Origin: Blumeriella jaapii
Lineage: Eukaryota > Ascomycota > Leotiomycetes > Helotiales > Drepanopezizaceae
Length of the DNA stretch: 64,000 nt
Direction of reading: 5' to 3'
Assembly: GCA_009599575.1 (NCBI GenBank)
Contig: VWND01000005.1
Location: forward strand, 744,001-808,000
Program-made: the position numbers and the translations under genes
The notes under the pieces: model-generated
The model's database searches: none
Seen by the model: only the letters and a program-made list of their open reading frames with translations
What the model was told of the DNA's origin: nothing
In this document: positions 49,235-60,022 of the stretch, piece by piece
Layout: every line of letters starts with the position of its first letter
Position numbering within the stretch: position 1 is the first letter of the stretch

Positions 49235-49526
49235 TATTACAGCTAATTTAAAAATAATCGGGATAATATAAATCAAAAAATACGCATATAAATTAAAAAA
49301 AAAACACCGAGCTAAAATGCTCGGGATCTCGAACTTTATATACAATGGATTGCGCTTGTGGGTCACGTGACTTAGCGCGAGGCCTAATGGCCGAAGGGGT
49401 CCGTGCCCAAATCTTAATCCAACACCACCAGCATTCATACCACTGGCAACCATACCACTGGCAGCCATACCACTGGTGGCAGCCATACCACTGGCAACTA
49501 CCACTAGCCAGGCCAGGATCGTAACA
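49235..49526 (-). repeat. 5' LTR of T3
   Basis: 292-bp partner of 36,624-36,915. Its left 120 bases are heavily G-to-A changed, while the right part (from about 49,355) is nearly identical to the other LTR, including GTCACGTGAC at 49,362-49,371 and the CCATACCACTGG repeats. Confidence 0.92.
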
Positions 49527-49879
49527 TTAAGCAGGCATCCGTTTAAAACAGCGAAAAAAGTAAACAATGCAAAAAGTAGCAAATAATAAAATGCATAAAA
49601 AATAATTTTCGTAAAATATACGAACAATATAAACGTATTAAATTTGCGGCTCAAACATATATAAAGCTTTTGTTTTGATAAATAAAAGTATAATTAAACA
49701 AAAAAAAGTATAATAAATATCTCAAATAATATAAAAAAAAGTTTTAAAAATAAACAGTATATATAAACAGAATAATTAAATTGTATACAAACAAAGCAAA
49801 ACAAAAACAATAAAACAGTATATAATAAAAAAAAAACAATACAACAAAAACAATAAAACAGTTAGTAAACAATTTTGTA

Positions 49880-52800
49880 TGCACTTTTTTTCTTTTCGGT
49901 TATAAGTGGAATCACGATTTAAATTATGCTTTTAATAACAGAATTATCGTCCGGTTATTTCCAGACCTTTTCAAAGGGTTAGGCTTTTTTTTTTTCAGAA
50001 GTATAATCGCTTTAATCGAAGTCGTCGTCGGAATCGCTGAAATCGGAGTCGCTTTCTGATTTAAAATCCAGGAAATAAATTTACTGATTTTTTTTATAAA
50101 ATCGCTTCAATCGGTTGGCGGCGAACGTTTTCTTCAGTTTTATTTCATCGAATTCCGTAAGCTTATAATAACTTTTATTTAATTCGGCCTCGTATACTTC
50201 GTAAGATCCGAGCTATTTATAATTAAGTTTAATATCGGCCGATTTATTAATAGCGCGTTAAACGTCGTAAATTAAAACCAGATCTCCTTTTTTAATTAGC
50301 GTTTTTTTTAAAACTTTAATTTTATCTCAGATTTTCTTAATTACTTTTTTATATTTTTTTTTTTTTTAAATTATTTTTTTTATATTTATATCGCGGTAAT
50401 TTAATTGTTTAAATTTTATTACCAACAGGTCCGCTTTCGTTTTTATTTTAACCACGTTATAAAACTTTTATATAGGCCATTTTGTTTCCAAAAGCAATCG
50501 AACGTTTTTGCTGTATTAAATAAAAAATAAAATTATTTTAGTAAAAGCGTATATATATATGCGCATAGCAAAAAGCATTTCCGAAAATTTCCGCGATCAA
50601 CGCTTATAGCTTTTTCGAATAACTTTTGAAAAGCCGTTAAAAATATTTTTATAGCCTCGTTTTACGAATCCGTTGCTTTTCGAATTATAAATTAAAATCT
50701 GAATCCGCTAAATGCCGTATTTTTTTATAAAAGTTTCGACAACGCTTTTGTTTTCGAATTTATTATCGACGTTTAATTTGCTAAATAAACCGTATCGATA
50801 TACAACGTTTTTTTAAAAAAAAATCGTTATAATTTCGGAAATAGCGTTTCGGAAAAATCGCTTTTTAAGCTATCCGAATAAATCGTTAATAACAAATACA
50901 AAGCATATATAACCGCGATCGGTAATTAATACGCGTATAACGTCGAGGTTAATTTTTTTTCAGATTTTAAAAAATCACGTCGGATATAATAGATTTTTTT
51001 TTCGGCTAAGCTTTCGTTTTTAGCAAAAAATACAATTTTTAACGAAGGTTTTGTAATTTTCGAAGCATTTTTTTTATTAAAAATCGTTTTTAATTCGGTA
51101 ATAAATAATTTTAGCTTTTTTATAAAATACTTTTTCGTAGGCTTTTTTTATAATTTGAAATTTATCGGCTTTATTATTTATTACTAGGCGTTTTTAATAT
51201 ATATTATTTTTTATTTTATACAATTTCCTATCGGTTAAAATATAATCGAAAGCTTGATTTTTAAATAATTTGAATTAATAATTTAGCATGTTAAATAATT
51301 TAAATAAAATAATTAAATAATATGCGATTAAATAAAAGTTTTCGGTTTCGTAATTATCGATCAAAAGTTTATTTTCGTCGTTAATCGGCTTATTCCGATC
51401 GTTTTCGGTTAAATCCATTCGCGGTGCCAGCCGAAATAATAACGCGAATGCTTTTTCGGCCCGAGAATTAATGTTTTTTATTCGCGGTGCCAGCCGAAAT
51501 AGCAACGCGAATGATTTTGGCTTTATAAAACCTAAAACGCAAATAACGAAATAGCCGATTTCGTTAGCAATTTATTCGTTAATATTTTATTCGTTTTATT
51601 TAGCGAAATCAAATAAATAAAAGCGTTTTCGTTTGAAAAAGCCGTCTGCCGTTATATTAATTATTTTTTTAATATATTTGATTTCGAAATTTATAAATCG
51701 CATTTAAATTATTTAATTAATAATAAATGCTTTTAGCAGGTTATTAGCTTTTTTATTTAATTGGTCGATAAGGATTTTTGCGTTTGTTTTTAAAATAAAA
51801 TATACGCCGTACAATTCGCTTTTTATTTTTTTTATTGCTTTAAAAGCGCTTCGATATTTTCGTTTAATAGCATCGTAGCATGCTTTCGCGAAAGATTATA
51901 AGCCGCTTTCGAATCGTAAAAAATACCGTTTTTTATTTTCGTCGATTTATTATAATACAGCTTTTTAATCGAAAATATTAGCGTCGATCGTTAAAATAAT
52001 TTTTTCTGCGTCTAGATTGTAATCGATTCGCATAAGCGATAAGACCGATAAAAAGTCGTTTTTAAAAATTTCTATAATTTTGCTTTGTTTTTTTTTCCAA
52101 ACGAAATCGATTTTTTTTTTTATCGTAGCGTAAATAAATACAACTTTTTAAAAAAAGTTTTTAATTTAATTACGATAATAAATCATAACGCTAATAAAAG
52201 CTTTGGCCTCGGTGATATTTTTATATCTTTTTTATTCGTATATTTTTTTAATTTTTTTTCGTTAAAAATAACGGCCAGCGCTGTTAATTATATAGCTAAC
52301 AATATTTATTTCAGATATGCAAAATTTTAATCGAAAGCCAATAATAGCTTTGGCTTTTTCGAAGCAAATTCTAATTTTGTCGATGTTTTAAATATATTTT
52401 ATTATATAACGTCGAATTTTAAAAAGGATTTTTTTATTATTATAATATAATTTAAAACTTTTTATTTTAACGTCGTTAATAAAAAAAAAAGCAATATTAA
52501 AAATGCAAATTATAAAAACTTTGTATACGACTTTTACAAATTAAACGACTGAATTAATAGCTTTTATAAATACTTTCGTTATACGCAGCAAATCGATTAG
52601 TATTTGAATTGCCGTTATATTTCGAAATCGTAAGTTAAGCATTAAATAATCGTAGCCGGAAAACAAATCGAAAAAAAAAGCGATCGTTAATTTTATAAAT
52701 TCGTTTGAAAATTAATCGACGTTAAGTAACACGTTAGCGTTTCGTATCGTTATTTTGTTTATTTCGACGACTGCGATAATAAATTTATAAATGCTTTTTT

Positions 52801-54420
52801 TTTTTTTCGCAACGATAAATTATTTGTTTTTATATAGGCCGTAGCAAAATTCGAAAATTTTTTACTTAATTCGTTTTTTTAGTATTTCGACTATTTTATT
52901 TTGAAAAGCTTTGGAAATTAAAAAAGTCTTTTTTTGCCAGGCCTCGTAAAGTACGGTTTTGATATCGATATAAAACGTAACGTTAAAACTGAATTGGCCT
53001 ATTTCGGTAAAATCGAAAGCTATTATTTTTTTTCGGTTGCGTAAAACTTCGTACAAAACCTTTTTTTTTTTTAGCAAAAATTAAATTCCGATTATTAAAT
53101 TATTAAATCGTTTTTTTATAAATCGGCTGTCAAATAATAAATTGGAAAATCGGCCGGTAATAAATCTTTCGAATTCGCTAATAATTAATTAAAATAATCT
53201 TATTGCTTTATTTTTTTTAAATTAATCGTTTATTTTTTCGAGAATATTTCCACCGGATTCGCCAAGATTTACGGATCGTATTTTATCAGCTTTGCGCTTG
53301 TAAAAAGTACTAATATTAATATAAAAAAGTAGAATATATAAATCGGGTTTGTTTAATACGAAAACGAAATCTTCGGAATTTTTATTTCCGAGTTAATAGC
53401 TAAAAATATTAATATTAGCCAATTTTATTCGCGATGCCATTTCGATTAATAATACGAATGCTTTTAGCCGAGTATTTTCCAGGTTTTATTATAGCCCAGC
53501 GTTTGTTTTGAAACTAAAATCGGCTATTCGTTTTCCGATAAAACGTCGATTAAAAAAACTTTATCGCCGGCGACGGTAATTTGATTTTAAAAAAATCGGT
53601 TCCAGTTTTAAAAAAAAGCTTTTATTTGGCCGTTTTCGGTATATTTAAAACTGACGAGACTTTCCAAGATCTAAAGTATTCCAAAAATAATAAAATAAAA
53701 ATATTTTTTTATTATTAAAAATTTTTTATAAATAATAATATTTTTAATATCGATTTTAATATTTCGTATAATTTTATTAAACTTAATAATGTTTTTATTA
53801 ACGATCGTATAAATTATTCGTTTATCGGTAATAATCGGAATATTATTAGCTTCGGCTGTTTTTTAGTTTATACAATTAATTTCGGCTTTATTATCGAATA
53901 AAGCGAAAGCGGTCGTATTTTTCTTAAGTATTATTTTTATTTTTAGCGTTTTTATAGCCGTGTAAGGGCAGTTTCGTCGTTTTAACTTTTAAATTTTTAT
54001 AACGAAAACCAAAAAACTAACTTTTTCCGAAAATTCCTTTTTATCGGCTAAATTAACTGCGGTGTTGTAAATTTTTTCCTGGTCTTTTTCCAATTTAAAA
54101 TCGTTTTTTTTTCGAATAATTTTAACTTTTTCGTTTTTTTTTAATATAGGAATTTGTTTATTAATAATTTTGTCGAATTTTTCTTTTATATTAAATAAGT
54201 CGCTGAATTTTAATTTAATTTTTTGTTTTATAATCTTTTTAATAATTTCGTCGACTGCTTCGGAGCTAATATATTTATCGATTCATTTTTCGCTTTTTAT
54301 TAATAATAAGCGCTTAAAAGCTGGTACTTTCTGAATAATTTAAACCGGAATGTCGGTGTCGATATTTTTTATATCGTCGTTAATTTTTTTTATTATAAGC
54401 GTTTTTTTAATAGTTTTATC
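49880..54420 (-). pseudogene. pol: Copy C pol: protease, RT, RNase H, integrase (broken)
   Basis: Minus-strand homologue of the pol of A and B. Protease-like FDNKAEINCI is near 53,890. RT lies about 51,950-52,900, with the active-site box near 52,470 reading INDV. The duplicated LFRLAPRI / LFRLAPRMDL segment at 51,418-51,505 is shared with B. Integrase lies about 50,080-51,250. The acidic Ser/Asp tail is near 50,010-50,050. It is followed on its left by the spacer into which T3 inserted. Confidence 0.78.
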
Positions 54421-54719
54421 GGTTTTTTTTCGAATTTCAAAATCTTTTTTTTTTTCGATTTTAACGTTTTTTTTTATATCAGTTGATTTAGCGAATAAAA
54501 CAGAAGCATTTTGCTTTTTTATAATTCGCTGGCTTAATTATGCAGCTATAATATTTGCAAATGTAATATTTGCATTAGCAATATATATATTTGTTTTTTA
54601 TTTATATATTTAAATTTTATTTACGCTTGGAATAAGAATTTTTTTTTTAATTAATACGCCTTTTGGAATGTTTTTTTTTTTATTAATAAAAATCGTTTTT
54701 GCATTTTTCTTATTTTTCA

Positions 54720-56112
54720 AACAGTCGTTTTATTTCGTATTTTTTACTTTTAAGCGAATAGTATTTAATCAGCTCTGATTTTCAGCTTTGTTAAAAAAAT
54801 TTATTTCTGTTTCCGTCGGTCCGAAGCAGATCGCTTCGTATTTATTAATATAATAAATTCTATTATTTATACAGAAATTAAATGCTTTGCATTTTAAGCG
54901 AATATAAGGTTTTTCGCAGTAAATTTTTTTATTATTATAAAATTTATATTTAAAGCTACGAAGTCTGTTTTGATAATTACTTTTACTATTTTAATAACCG
55001 CGATTTTGGTTTCCGCGTTGGTTTCTTTTTTTCTTTTAATAATCGTTATTATAATTAGTATTTCGCTGATTCTGATCGCTAATACGAAAAAATTACTATT
55101 AGGCAGCCATTATTTCTACGGTGGCTTAGCGAGGCTGATCGCTTCGTATATTTTAAAAAAAGTAATTGTTGTAAAAGTTATTTTAATCGTTTTTATTATT
55201 CGAGTTAACGTAAAAAAGTTTTTTCTGCTATTGTATAAAACCTTCGACTTTGCTTTAAAATCCTTGAATTTTAATATCGGTAAATTTTAATACGAAAGTT
55301 TCGATATTTTTATTAAGCTTTTTCAAATCAATAGGTTTTGCAAAACAATTAAATAATATAATAACTGGCTGTTTTTTGGCGATTTCGGTAACTTTTAGTA
55401 GCTGGGCATATTTCTATATTAAAGCTTCCACGTCTTTTTTATAAATAAAAAAGAAAGATTTCTTTTGGTTTATGATTTCGATAATACGTTCGCTTTAATT
55501 TTATTTAAAAACGAATTTTATAAATTTGAAATATTAATCGAAGATTTCAGAATTTTGTTTATTAATTTTAAAATGCTTAATAGTTTTGTTGCGAATGCTA
55601 ATTGAAAGGCCAAGTAAAAATAATTTTTTTTGCTTAATTTCGTTTAAAACCTTTTTATTAACGAAAACGTTAGAAACTTTTGTATAAATACGATAATAAA
55701 TCTTAAGTTTTTTGGCTTAGCGAATTGTTATAACAAATTGTTTAAAAAAAGCGATAATATCGCGGATTTGCTATCGATCGTGGTTTCGGAATTCCGATTT
55801 CAAAATTTTAATTAGCTTACGCCAGTTTCGAGCCCTAATAGATTTTTATTTATTTATCGATTTAATAATATTTTTAATAATCGGGTTATAATAGCGAAAA
55901 AGTTTATCGAATATTTCAGTTTTAAAAATTCCGAAATTCTTATAAGTTTTTTTATATTTTTCGATAAAATCGGTAACGTTGGCGCCATTAAATAAAAATG
56001 CATTAAAAAAGCCAAAAAAAAGCATACGGCCTCGTATAAAAAAACGAAAAGCGTCGTTGTTTATAATATTAGCGAAAGTGTTGGTAAGATTTGAATTAAA
56101 TAAATAAGTGTT
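54720..56112 (-). pseudogene. gag: Copy C gag (broken)
   Basis: Reverse-strand homologue of A 6,244-7,620 and B 18,650-20,030. Shared nucleotide blocks include the region around 55,760-55,800 (GATCGTGGTTTCGGAATTCC, matching the Arg/Asp/Gln segment of A and B). RIP changes are of both kinds, so Gln and Trp codons are both affected. Confidence 0.7.
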
Positions 56113-56807
56113 TTCTAAAATTGCAAATTAAGAATTTTTAATATAAAAAAAATCGTTTTTAATAAAAAAGCTATCAAAAAGGTTTTTGTGTTTTTTAAAA
56201 AAATTAAATAAAATAAAATTGCGTTTAAACATTTGGATAGCGTATTAAAAAACTTATTTTTTAATAAATTAATTAAATTAATATAATATTGCTATATGAT
56301 TTACGGTTTCGATATTCCGTAGCTCAGGCCAATGCATATACAGCCATTTCCTTACTATTTTTAATAAAAAACCGCAAATTGTAATTGCTACAATTACAAA
56401 GCGTAAAATCAAAAAATTAAGTTTTCGCTAAGCGTTTAACCAAAAAAGATTTAATTCAAAAAAACCGAGCGCAGCGGTCGAAGCGTACGAACTAATATTC
56501 GATTTGTTATTTTTAAACAAAAAAGCGATTTTCGAACTTTAAACTTCGCACGGTTCAAGATTGCCTAACCGTAATTTCAGACGTTTTTGAAATATATTGC
56601 ATTTTTGTAATTTAATAATTATACGCAAAATAAAAAAAGCTATTAAAAAATTTTTATATAATGCAGCTGCGAATAATATTATATAAAAGATTCTTTAAGC
56701 CGTAATAGCGAAATATCGAAGTCGACCTTAATTAAAATTTAAAAAATGCATCGGCGAATATATAAAAACGAAACACCGAAGTTTAAATCCTTACGTAAAT
56801 TACCAAA

Positions 56808-57074
56808 TGTAAAAGTAAATAAAAAAACCAGATTAATACGGCCATATATCGGTAGGTAAAATAATTTAAAAAATCCCTAAAAAAAACTGAAAAAAGAAAA
56901 AGAAAAATAAATAAAGGTATAAATTAAACTGCGTGCTTATGGTATTATTTAAAGGAATGCTTTGCTTTTATACCTGTTAAAGGTAGTCAATGGCAGGGGG
57001 TCTCGGAGGGGTCCATGCCTCGACCATAGCTAAAACTACCAACTCCTATTAATACAAGGTATCACCGTTTTACA
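56808..57074 (-). repeat. 5' LTR of copy C
   Basis: A 267-bp family-1 LTR in reverse orientation, the same length as its partner at 2981-3247. The core containing GGGTCTCGGAGGGGTCCATG is hardly mutated, while the other half has lost many C and G bases. The right target site is TTAT(T) at 57075. In element orientation it contains a TATAAAAGCA box. Confidence 0.9.
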
Positions 57075-57317
57075 TTATTTATAACTATTAGCTTTGATTC
57101 AAGCTTAATTATTTTTATTTTAAATATTTTTTATAAGTTTCCGATCGGGTTAAAATTCAGCGAATAAAGCCCTAAATTCATACTTATATTACGAAACCAT
57201 AGCTTAATAATATGCGCTTTATAACTTGAAGTGTTATTTTGCATTCAAATGCTATCGTCGTAAAGAATCGTAGAAAAGTATTCGTTAAAAACTTCGAGAT
57301 ATATGGCGGCTGTATTA
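57075..57317 (-). pseudogene. Tc1-type transposase, central catalytic part (broken)
   Basis: Read leftward from about 57317, one frame runs to the insertion point of element C. It gives a segment with the order typical of Tc1 DDE transposases: a YLEVFNEYFSTILYDDSI-like stretch, then QNNTSSYKAH where the family has a QDNAPSH-type motif carrying the second catalytic Asp, and then NFNPIGNL matching the DLNPIENLW motif with the third catalytic acid. The second catalytic Asp reads Asn, the Glu of NPIE reads Gly, and Trp codons read as stops, mostly transitions expected from RIP. Everything upstream of the YLEVF segment is absent: the inverted repeat follows directly. The rest of the protein continues at 2833-2976, beyond the 54-kb insertion. 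Confidence 0.8.
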
Positions 57318-57335
57318 AGTCACTGTCCGGAACAC

Positions 57336-57363
57336 ACGCGCAACTTCATGTGTCCACGTATTG
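57336..57363 (-). repeat. Right terminal inverted repeat of the Tc1-like element
   Basis: The reverse complement matches the left repeat over 22 bases without mismatch. The outermost six bases differ by two C-to-T-type changes and one transversion. It is followed by TA (57364-57365), giving the expected TA target duplication. Confidence 0.88.
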
Positions 57364-57365
57364 TA

Positions 57366-57898
57366 CTGTACAGTATGGTATGTACAGTACAGTAAGTACA
57401 CAGTACATGCTCTACAGATACAGGCATCGTTAGCTTCGCAGATCATAGATAAGGAAAATCCGGGGATATCCCAACGCATTGAGCGCATGGGGGAGGGGAG
57501 GGGAGGGATGAGTCTGCCGCCTTATCTTTCGGTGTGTGAAGGAGCAAATAAAAGCTCTTCCCTCGGCGACTTGGATTTCCTTATTTCGGCGCATCACCTG
57601 CCTGGACGACGGATCAGGTGTACACATGTATCAGCGAACGCACGCACGTGTCGGCTGTCTTTCCCAAGCTTATCTTCCACGAAGGGGGAAGCGCGAAATA
57701 AGAAATGGAAAACGTGGTTGCATGTCATGCGAGAGAGAATCATGAGAATAAAACTGGCTTTACCATGCGCGGTTTTCGTTGCGAGCTGTGGTTGTATGCT
57801 ATTGTACATATCATGGATTCAAGGACAAGCGATCAGCCTTTTGATCGGTGTGATATTTACCTACCCTATAGATACATAAATTTTTATTTCGTTCATCC
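57366..57898. other. Right flank, GTAC-rich start, no supported gene
   Basis: Base composition returns to normal immediately after the Tc1 end. 57,361-57,420 is rich in overlapping GTAC/TACAGTAC strings. Open frames at 57,361-57,879 overlap one another on both strands with no recognisable domain. I see no gene. Confidence 0.5.
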
Positions 57899-57914
57899 TT
57901 ACTTGTACGGTAGC

Positions 57915-58757
57915 CGCCCCTCGGGGTGCGAGGCCGTCGGCCACGACGACCTCGCGGGCTAGACTCAATACTTGTACGTGGTGCCTGGTACGAACCTTCC
58001 GCCCTTTCGACTGCAATTGACGCTTTTCTCCTGAGGCAGAAAGGCGTCGTTGCATTCGAAAGGTGTCGGGAGAGCCAAAATTAAGCAATCGACACGTGGC
58101 GACTTCGAAGAGATTTTCCTTACCGGCGATCCGGGCCATTCTTACGACTACGTACACTATTACGATTTACCTGACGAAGGCATACCTACTAAGAATTCCA
58201 GAAGGATTGTATTAAAGGGAAAAGGCGGAAAATAAAAATCAGCTCGACTGTCGAAAACCCGGTACAGCGCTTTCGAATAACCGCCCTTACCGAACACAAC
58301 CGACTCGACAGAGGAAAGGGTGCCGGTGGAACACACGCGTTTGACGCGTACAAAACAGGCGTTCGAAAAACAACTCGGCGCCGCTGATTCGAAGTTTTGA
58401 AAATGCTTTCAAAGATTATAAAAAAGCTGCGATACCACGGGATCAGAGATCCGGGATATGCGTATTAAAAAAGCTTTTTTTTAATCGTAATTTTTATTCT
58501 TTTAATACGTATATATTTTGTAATCTTTGGAACTATTGAAAGCTTTACTTCACGAACATTATGGAGAACCATCCCGCCTGTAGGGGAAGAGCTCAAATAG
58601 CGGGCCTATTGGCCAAACATTTCTTTTATATAACTGCTTTCTCGAGGGTCTGCTTTTTGTATGTAAAAATCCCCAGCTTAGCACGTCCTATGCCCTTAGG
58701 GAGGCTGAGGTGGCCTTAAGCCCCTCCTGACGTTAAACAAAATCATCATCATCATCA
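57915..58757 (+). mobile_element. LINE-type insertion (about 843 bp, probably 5'-truncated) with 16-bp target duplication
   Basis: The exact repeat TTACTTGTACGGTAGC occurs at 57,899-57,914 and 58,758-58,773, bracketing this stretch. The right end reads ...TTAGGGAGGCTGAGGTGGCC... CCCCTCCTGACGTTAAACAA followed by (ATC)n. That is the 3'-end style of fungal Tad-like LINEs, whose tails end in short trinucleotide repeats. No RT domain remains. A 61-codon frame (58,050-58,235) has no match I know. Composition is normal apart from an AT-rich patch near 58,460-58,520, so RIP has not acted strongly. A short non-autonomous LINE relative or a truncated copy are both possible. Confidence 0.72.
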
Positions 58758-58900
58758 TTACTTGTACGGTAGCAACAAACATGGTTCCCTCCGAGGGAGA
58801 TACTGTAGATCGACAGCGCACTGCTTACATCTGTACTGGCATCTTTCAACGCTCGCTCGCGTACCTTCCTGTGCATGTTCCGTAGGTTCCTATCTACGTT

Positions 58901-59375
58901 TTGGAAGGCAGCCCACTATGATTTATAATTGGTTTCTTTTTCGTATAAAAAAAAAAGAGAAAGAGAAAAAGCACGCATGTCCAGCCTGCCGGCCATACCA
59001 CCTTTGAGCCTTAACGGCTCACCGACATCTGTCAGGTTCACTCGAGCAAGTGAGAAATGGACCTTTTTGAAATATGCGAAGAACAACCCTGCTTGTACAA
59101 TACTGTACTGTACAAACAGGCCCAAAGAGCGGAAACTTGTCACACATACCTTTTTTAATATGCATAACTGGTTTTGAAAAGAGTCTCATGTGTGTAAACA
59201 CCACCAGCTTAGCGTGTTTTCAACGCTTTACGTAGGTACTTACGAAAGGCTTGAGGTTGCTCGATACCCGTGGCTTTTCGAGGTGGTTCTTGATTTTGTT
59301 TTTACTGTTTGGATTATCGGAAAGACTGATATATTGGGGTGCCCGCAGATTAATTGTTGGAAGGCAGCCCACTAT
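58901..59375. repeat. 437-bp insert between 19-bp direct repeats
   Basis: TTGGAAGGCAGCCCACTAT occurs at 58,901-58,919 and 59,357-59,375. The 437 bp between them (58,920-59,356) start with an AT-rich, A-tract-containing segment and include a GTACAATACTGTACTGTAC palindromic string near 59,094-59,113. Nineteen identical bases at this spacing suggest a target duplication, as made by LINE machinery, or a local duplication. I see no tail, no inverted ends and no coding domain. Confidence 0.55.
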
Positions 59376-59415
59376 CAAGAAGTGTGTATCTGGAAGTGGT
59401 TGGTTGATTATATGA

Positions 59416-59501
59416 TGATGATGATGATGATGATATTATTATTTAACGTCTGGAGGGGGCAGTGAAACTGCGCAACCTCAAGCCTCCCGCAGGGCATTAA
59501 A
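59416..59501 (-). mobile_element. 86-bp micro-copy of a LINE 3' end
   Basis: It is flanked by the 13-bp repeat GTTGATTATATGA (59,403-59,415 and 59,502-59,514). On the minus strand it reads CTGCGGGAGGCTTGAGGTTG ... CCCCCTCCAGACGTTAAATA and then (ATC)n, the same 3'-end pattern as the insert at 57,915-58,757. It is an extremely 5'-truncated retroposed copy. Confidence 0.75.
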
Positions 59502-59514
59502 GTTGATTATATGA

Positions 59515-60010
59515 GAAGGAGTCGAAAGACATACAGGCAGCCTTATAATATCGATTCAAATCCCGGTAATAACTAGGTCTGCGACGTCCTGTTTTTTTTT
59601 TCCGGAATTTTAATGTTTCCATTTCGAAGAGATTCTGAGCTGGGCTGGGTTGGATTCAGTTGGATTGAAAAAGACGCTCGTGGAGGTTTTTTGCTCTTTT
59701 TTCCTTTTCCTTTTCTTTTTCAGTTCCGTCAATTCATTATCGTTTTTTTTCCCTCCCTTCTTTTCCTCTTCCTCTTCTCCTCTCATCTCCTATATACATC
59801 ACATCAAACTAAACGATCAACATCCACCCCGTTCATCCTCCGGCTTGTTTGCTTACTTGCGTGCTTAATGCACGGAACTCCCTATTCCCATCACCTATCA
59901 AACATCAAACATTAAGCAAATCTTTTCGCTTACCATAATCAGAACGATATTGTAGGTAGAGGAGGGGGATTGAAATAATGGTGATTCTGGCATTAATGAT
60001 AGGAATAATA
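59515..60010. other. Right flank, no supported gene
   Basis: C/T-rich on the plus strand (59,690-59,790 has long pyrimidine runs). A frame from 59,613 covers 100 codons but is mostly Phe/Ser from the pyrimidine tract. The run of T/C ahead of an ATG could be a fungal core promoter, but I see no convincing coding region downstream, only satellite DNA. Confidence 0.4.
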
Positions 60011-60022
60011 GCAGGTACATAC

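Larger units (their letters stand above)
36624..49526 (-). mobile_element. Ty3/Gypsy element T3 (minus, split by T4)
   Basis: The LTRs at 36,624-36,915 and 49,235-49,526 are both exactly 292 bp. Perfect TTAAG duplications lie at 36,619-36,623 and 49,527-49,531. Its own DNA is 36,624-40,625 and 47,045-49,526, about 6.5 kb. It sits in the pol to third-frame spacer of copy C. On the minus strand it encodes Gag with a zinc knuckle, then protease, RT, RNase H, integrase and a chromodomain-like end. The purine tract GGAAAAAAGGGGTAG (minus strand) abuts the 3' LTR at 36,916-36,930. Confidence 0.92.
2981..57074 (-). mobile_element. Ty3/Gypsy family-1 element, copy C (minus strand, split three ways)
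   Basis: The two 267-bp LTRs (2981-3247 and 56808-57074) are in the same orientation. They begin and end TGTAAAA...TTTTA(C/T)A and are flanked by TTAT (2977-2980 and 57075-57078). Its own DNA is 3248-5268, 35164-36618 and 49532-56807, about 11.3 kb with LTRs, matching the uninterrupted copy B. From right to left it encodes gag, protease-RT-RNase H-integrase and the family's large third frame. Copy A interrupts it at 5273-35159 and T3 at 36624-49526. All reading frames are broken by RIP-type stops. Confidence 0.9.
2673..57363 (-). mobile_element. Tc1/mariner-type DNA transposon relic, the outermost host of the nest
   Basis: Near-perfect 28-bp terminal inverted repeats lie at 2673-2700 and 57336-57363 (shared core GTGGACACATGAAGTTGC). 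Each is flanked by the dinucleotide TA (2671-2672 and 57364-57365), as expected for Tc1/mariner insertion. The terminal CAGTG of the left end appears as TATTG-type sequence at the right end, explained by C-to-T changes plus one transversion. Without the nested insertions the element is only about 600 bp (2673-2980 plus 57075-57363). The two outer pieces read on the minus strand as parts of one transposase (see the two pseudogene entries). The N-terminal DNA-binding part and the first catalytic Asp region are missing, so it was probably a deleted, non-autonomous copy before the retrotransposon landed in it. Confidence 0.85.

Noticed and set aside
49232..49654. 140-codon minus-strand frame with repeated Met-Ala-Ala-Ser-Gly units
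   Set aside because: It is translation of the CCATACCACTGG tandem units in the T3 LTR; the same peptide pattern appears in the other LTR (36,615-36,893).
2981..57074. Centromere candidate because of the AT-rich RIPed composition
   Set aside because: Composition alone is not evidence; the block is bounded by a single transposon and normal DNA, and no centromere-specific data can be read from sequence.
2673..57363. A giant cargo-carrying transposon (Starship- or Maverick-like), suggested by inverted repeats 54.7 kb apart
   Set aside because: The interior is fully explained by nested LTR elements, and the outer pieces are parts of a small Tc1 transposase; there is no tyrosine recombinase, polymerase B or cargo gene.
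59500..59590. tRNA-like T-loop string GATTCAAATCCCGG
   Set aside because: The bases around it do not form a T stem, and no acceptor or anticodon arms are visible.
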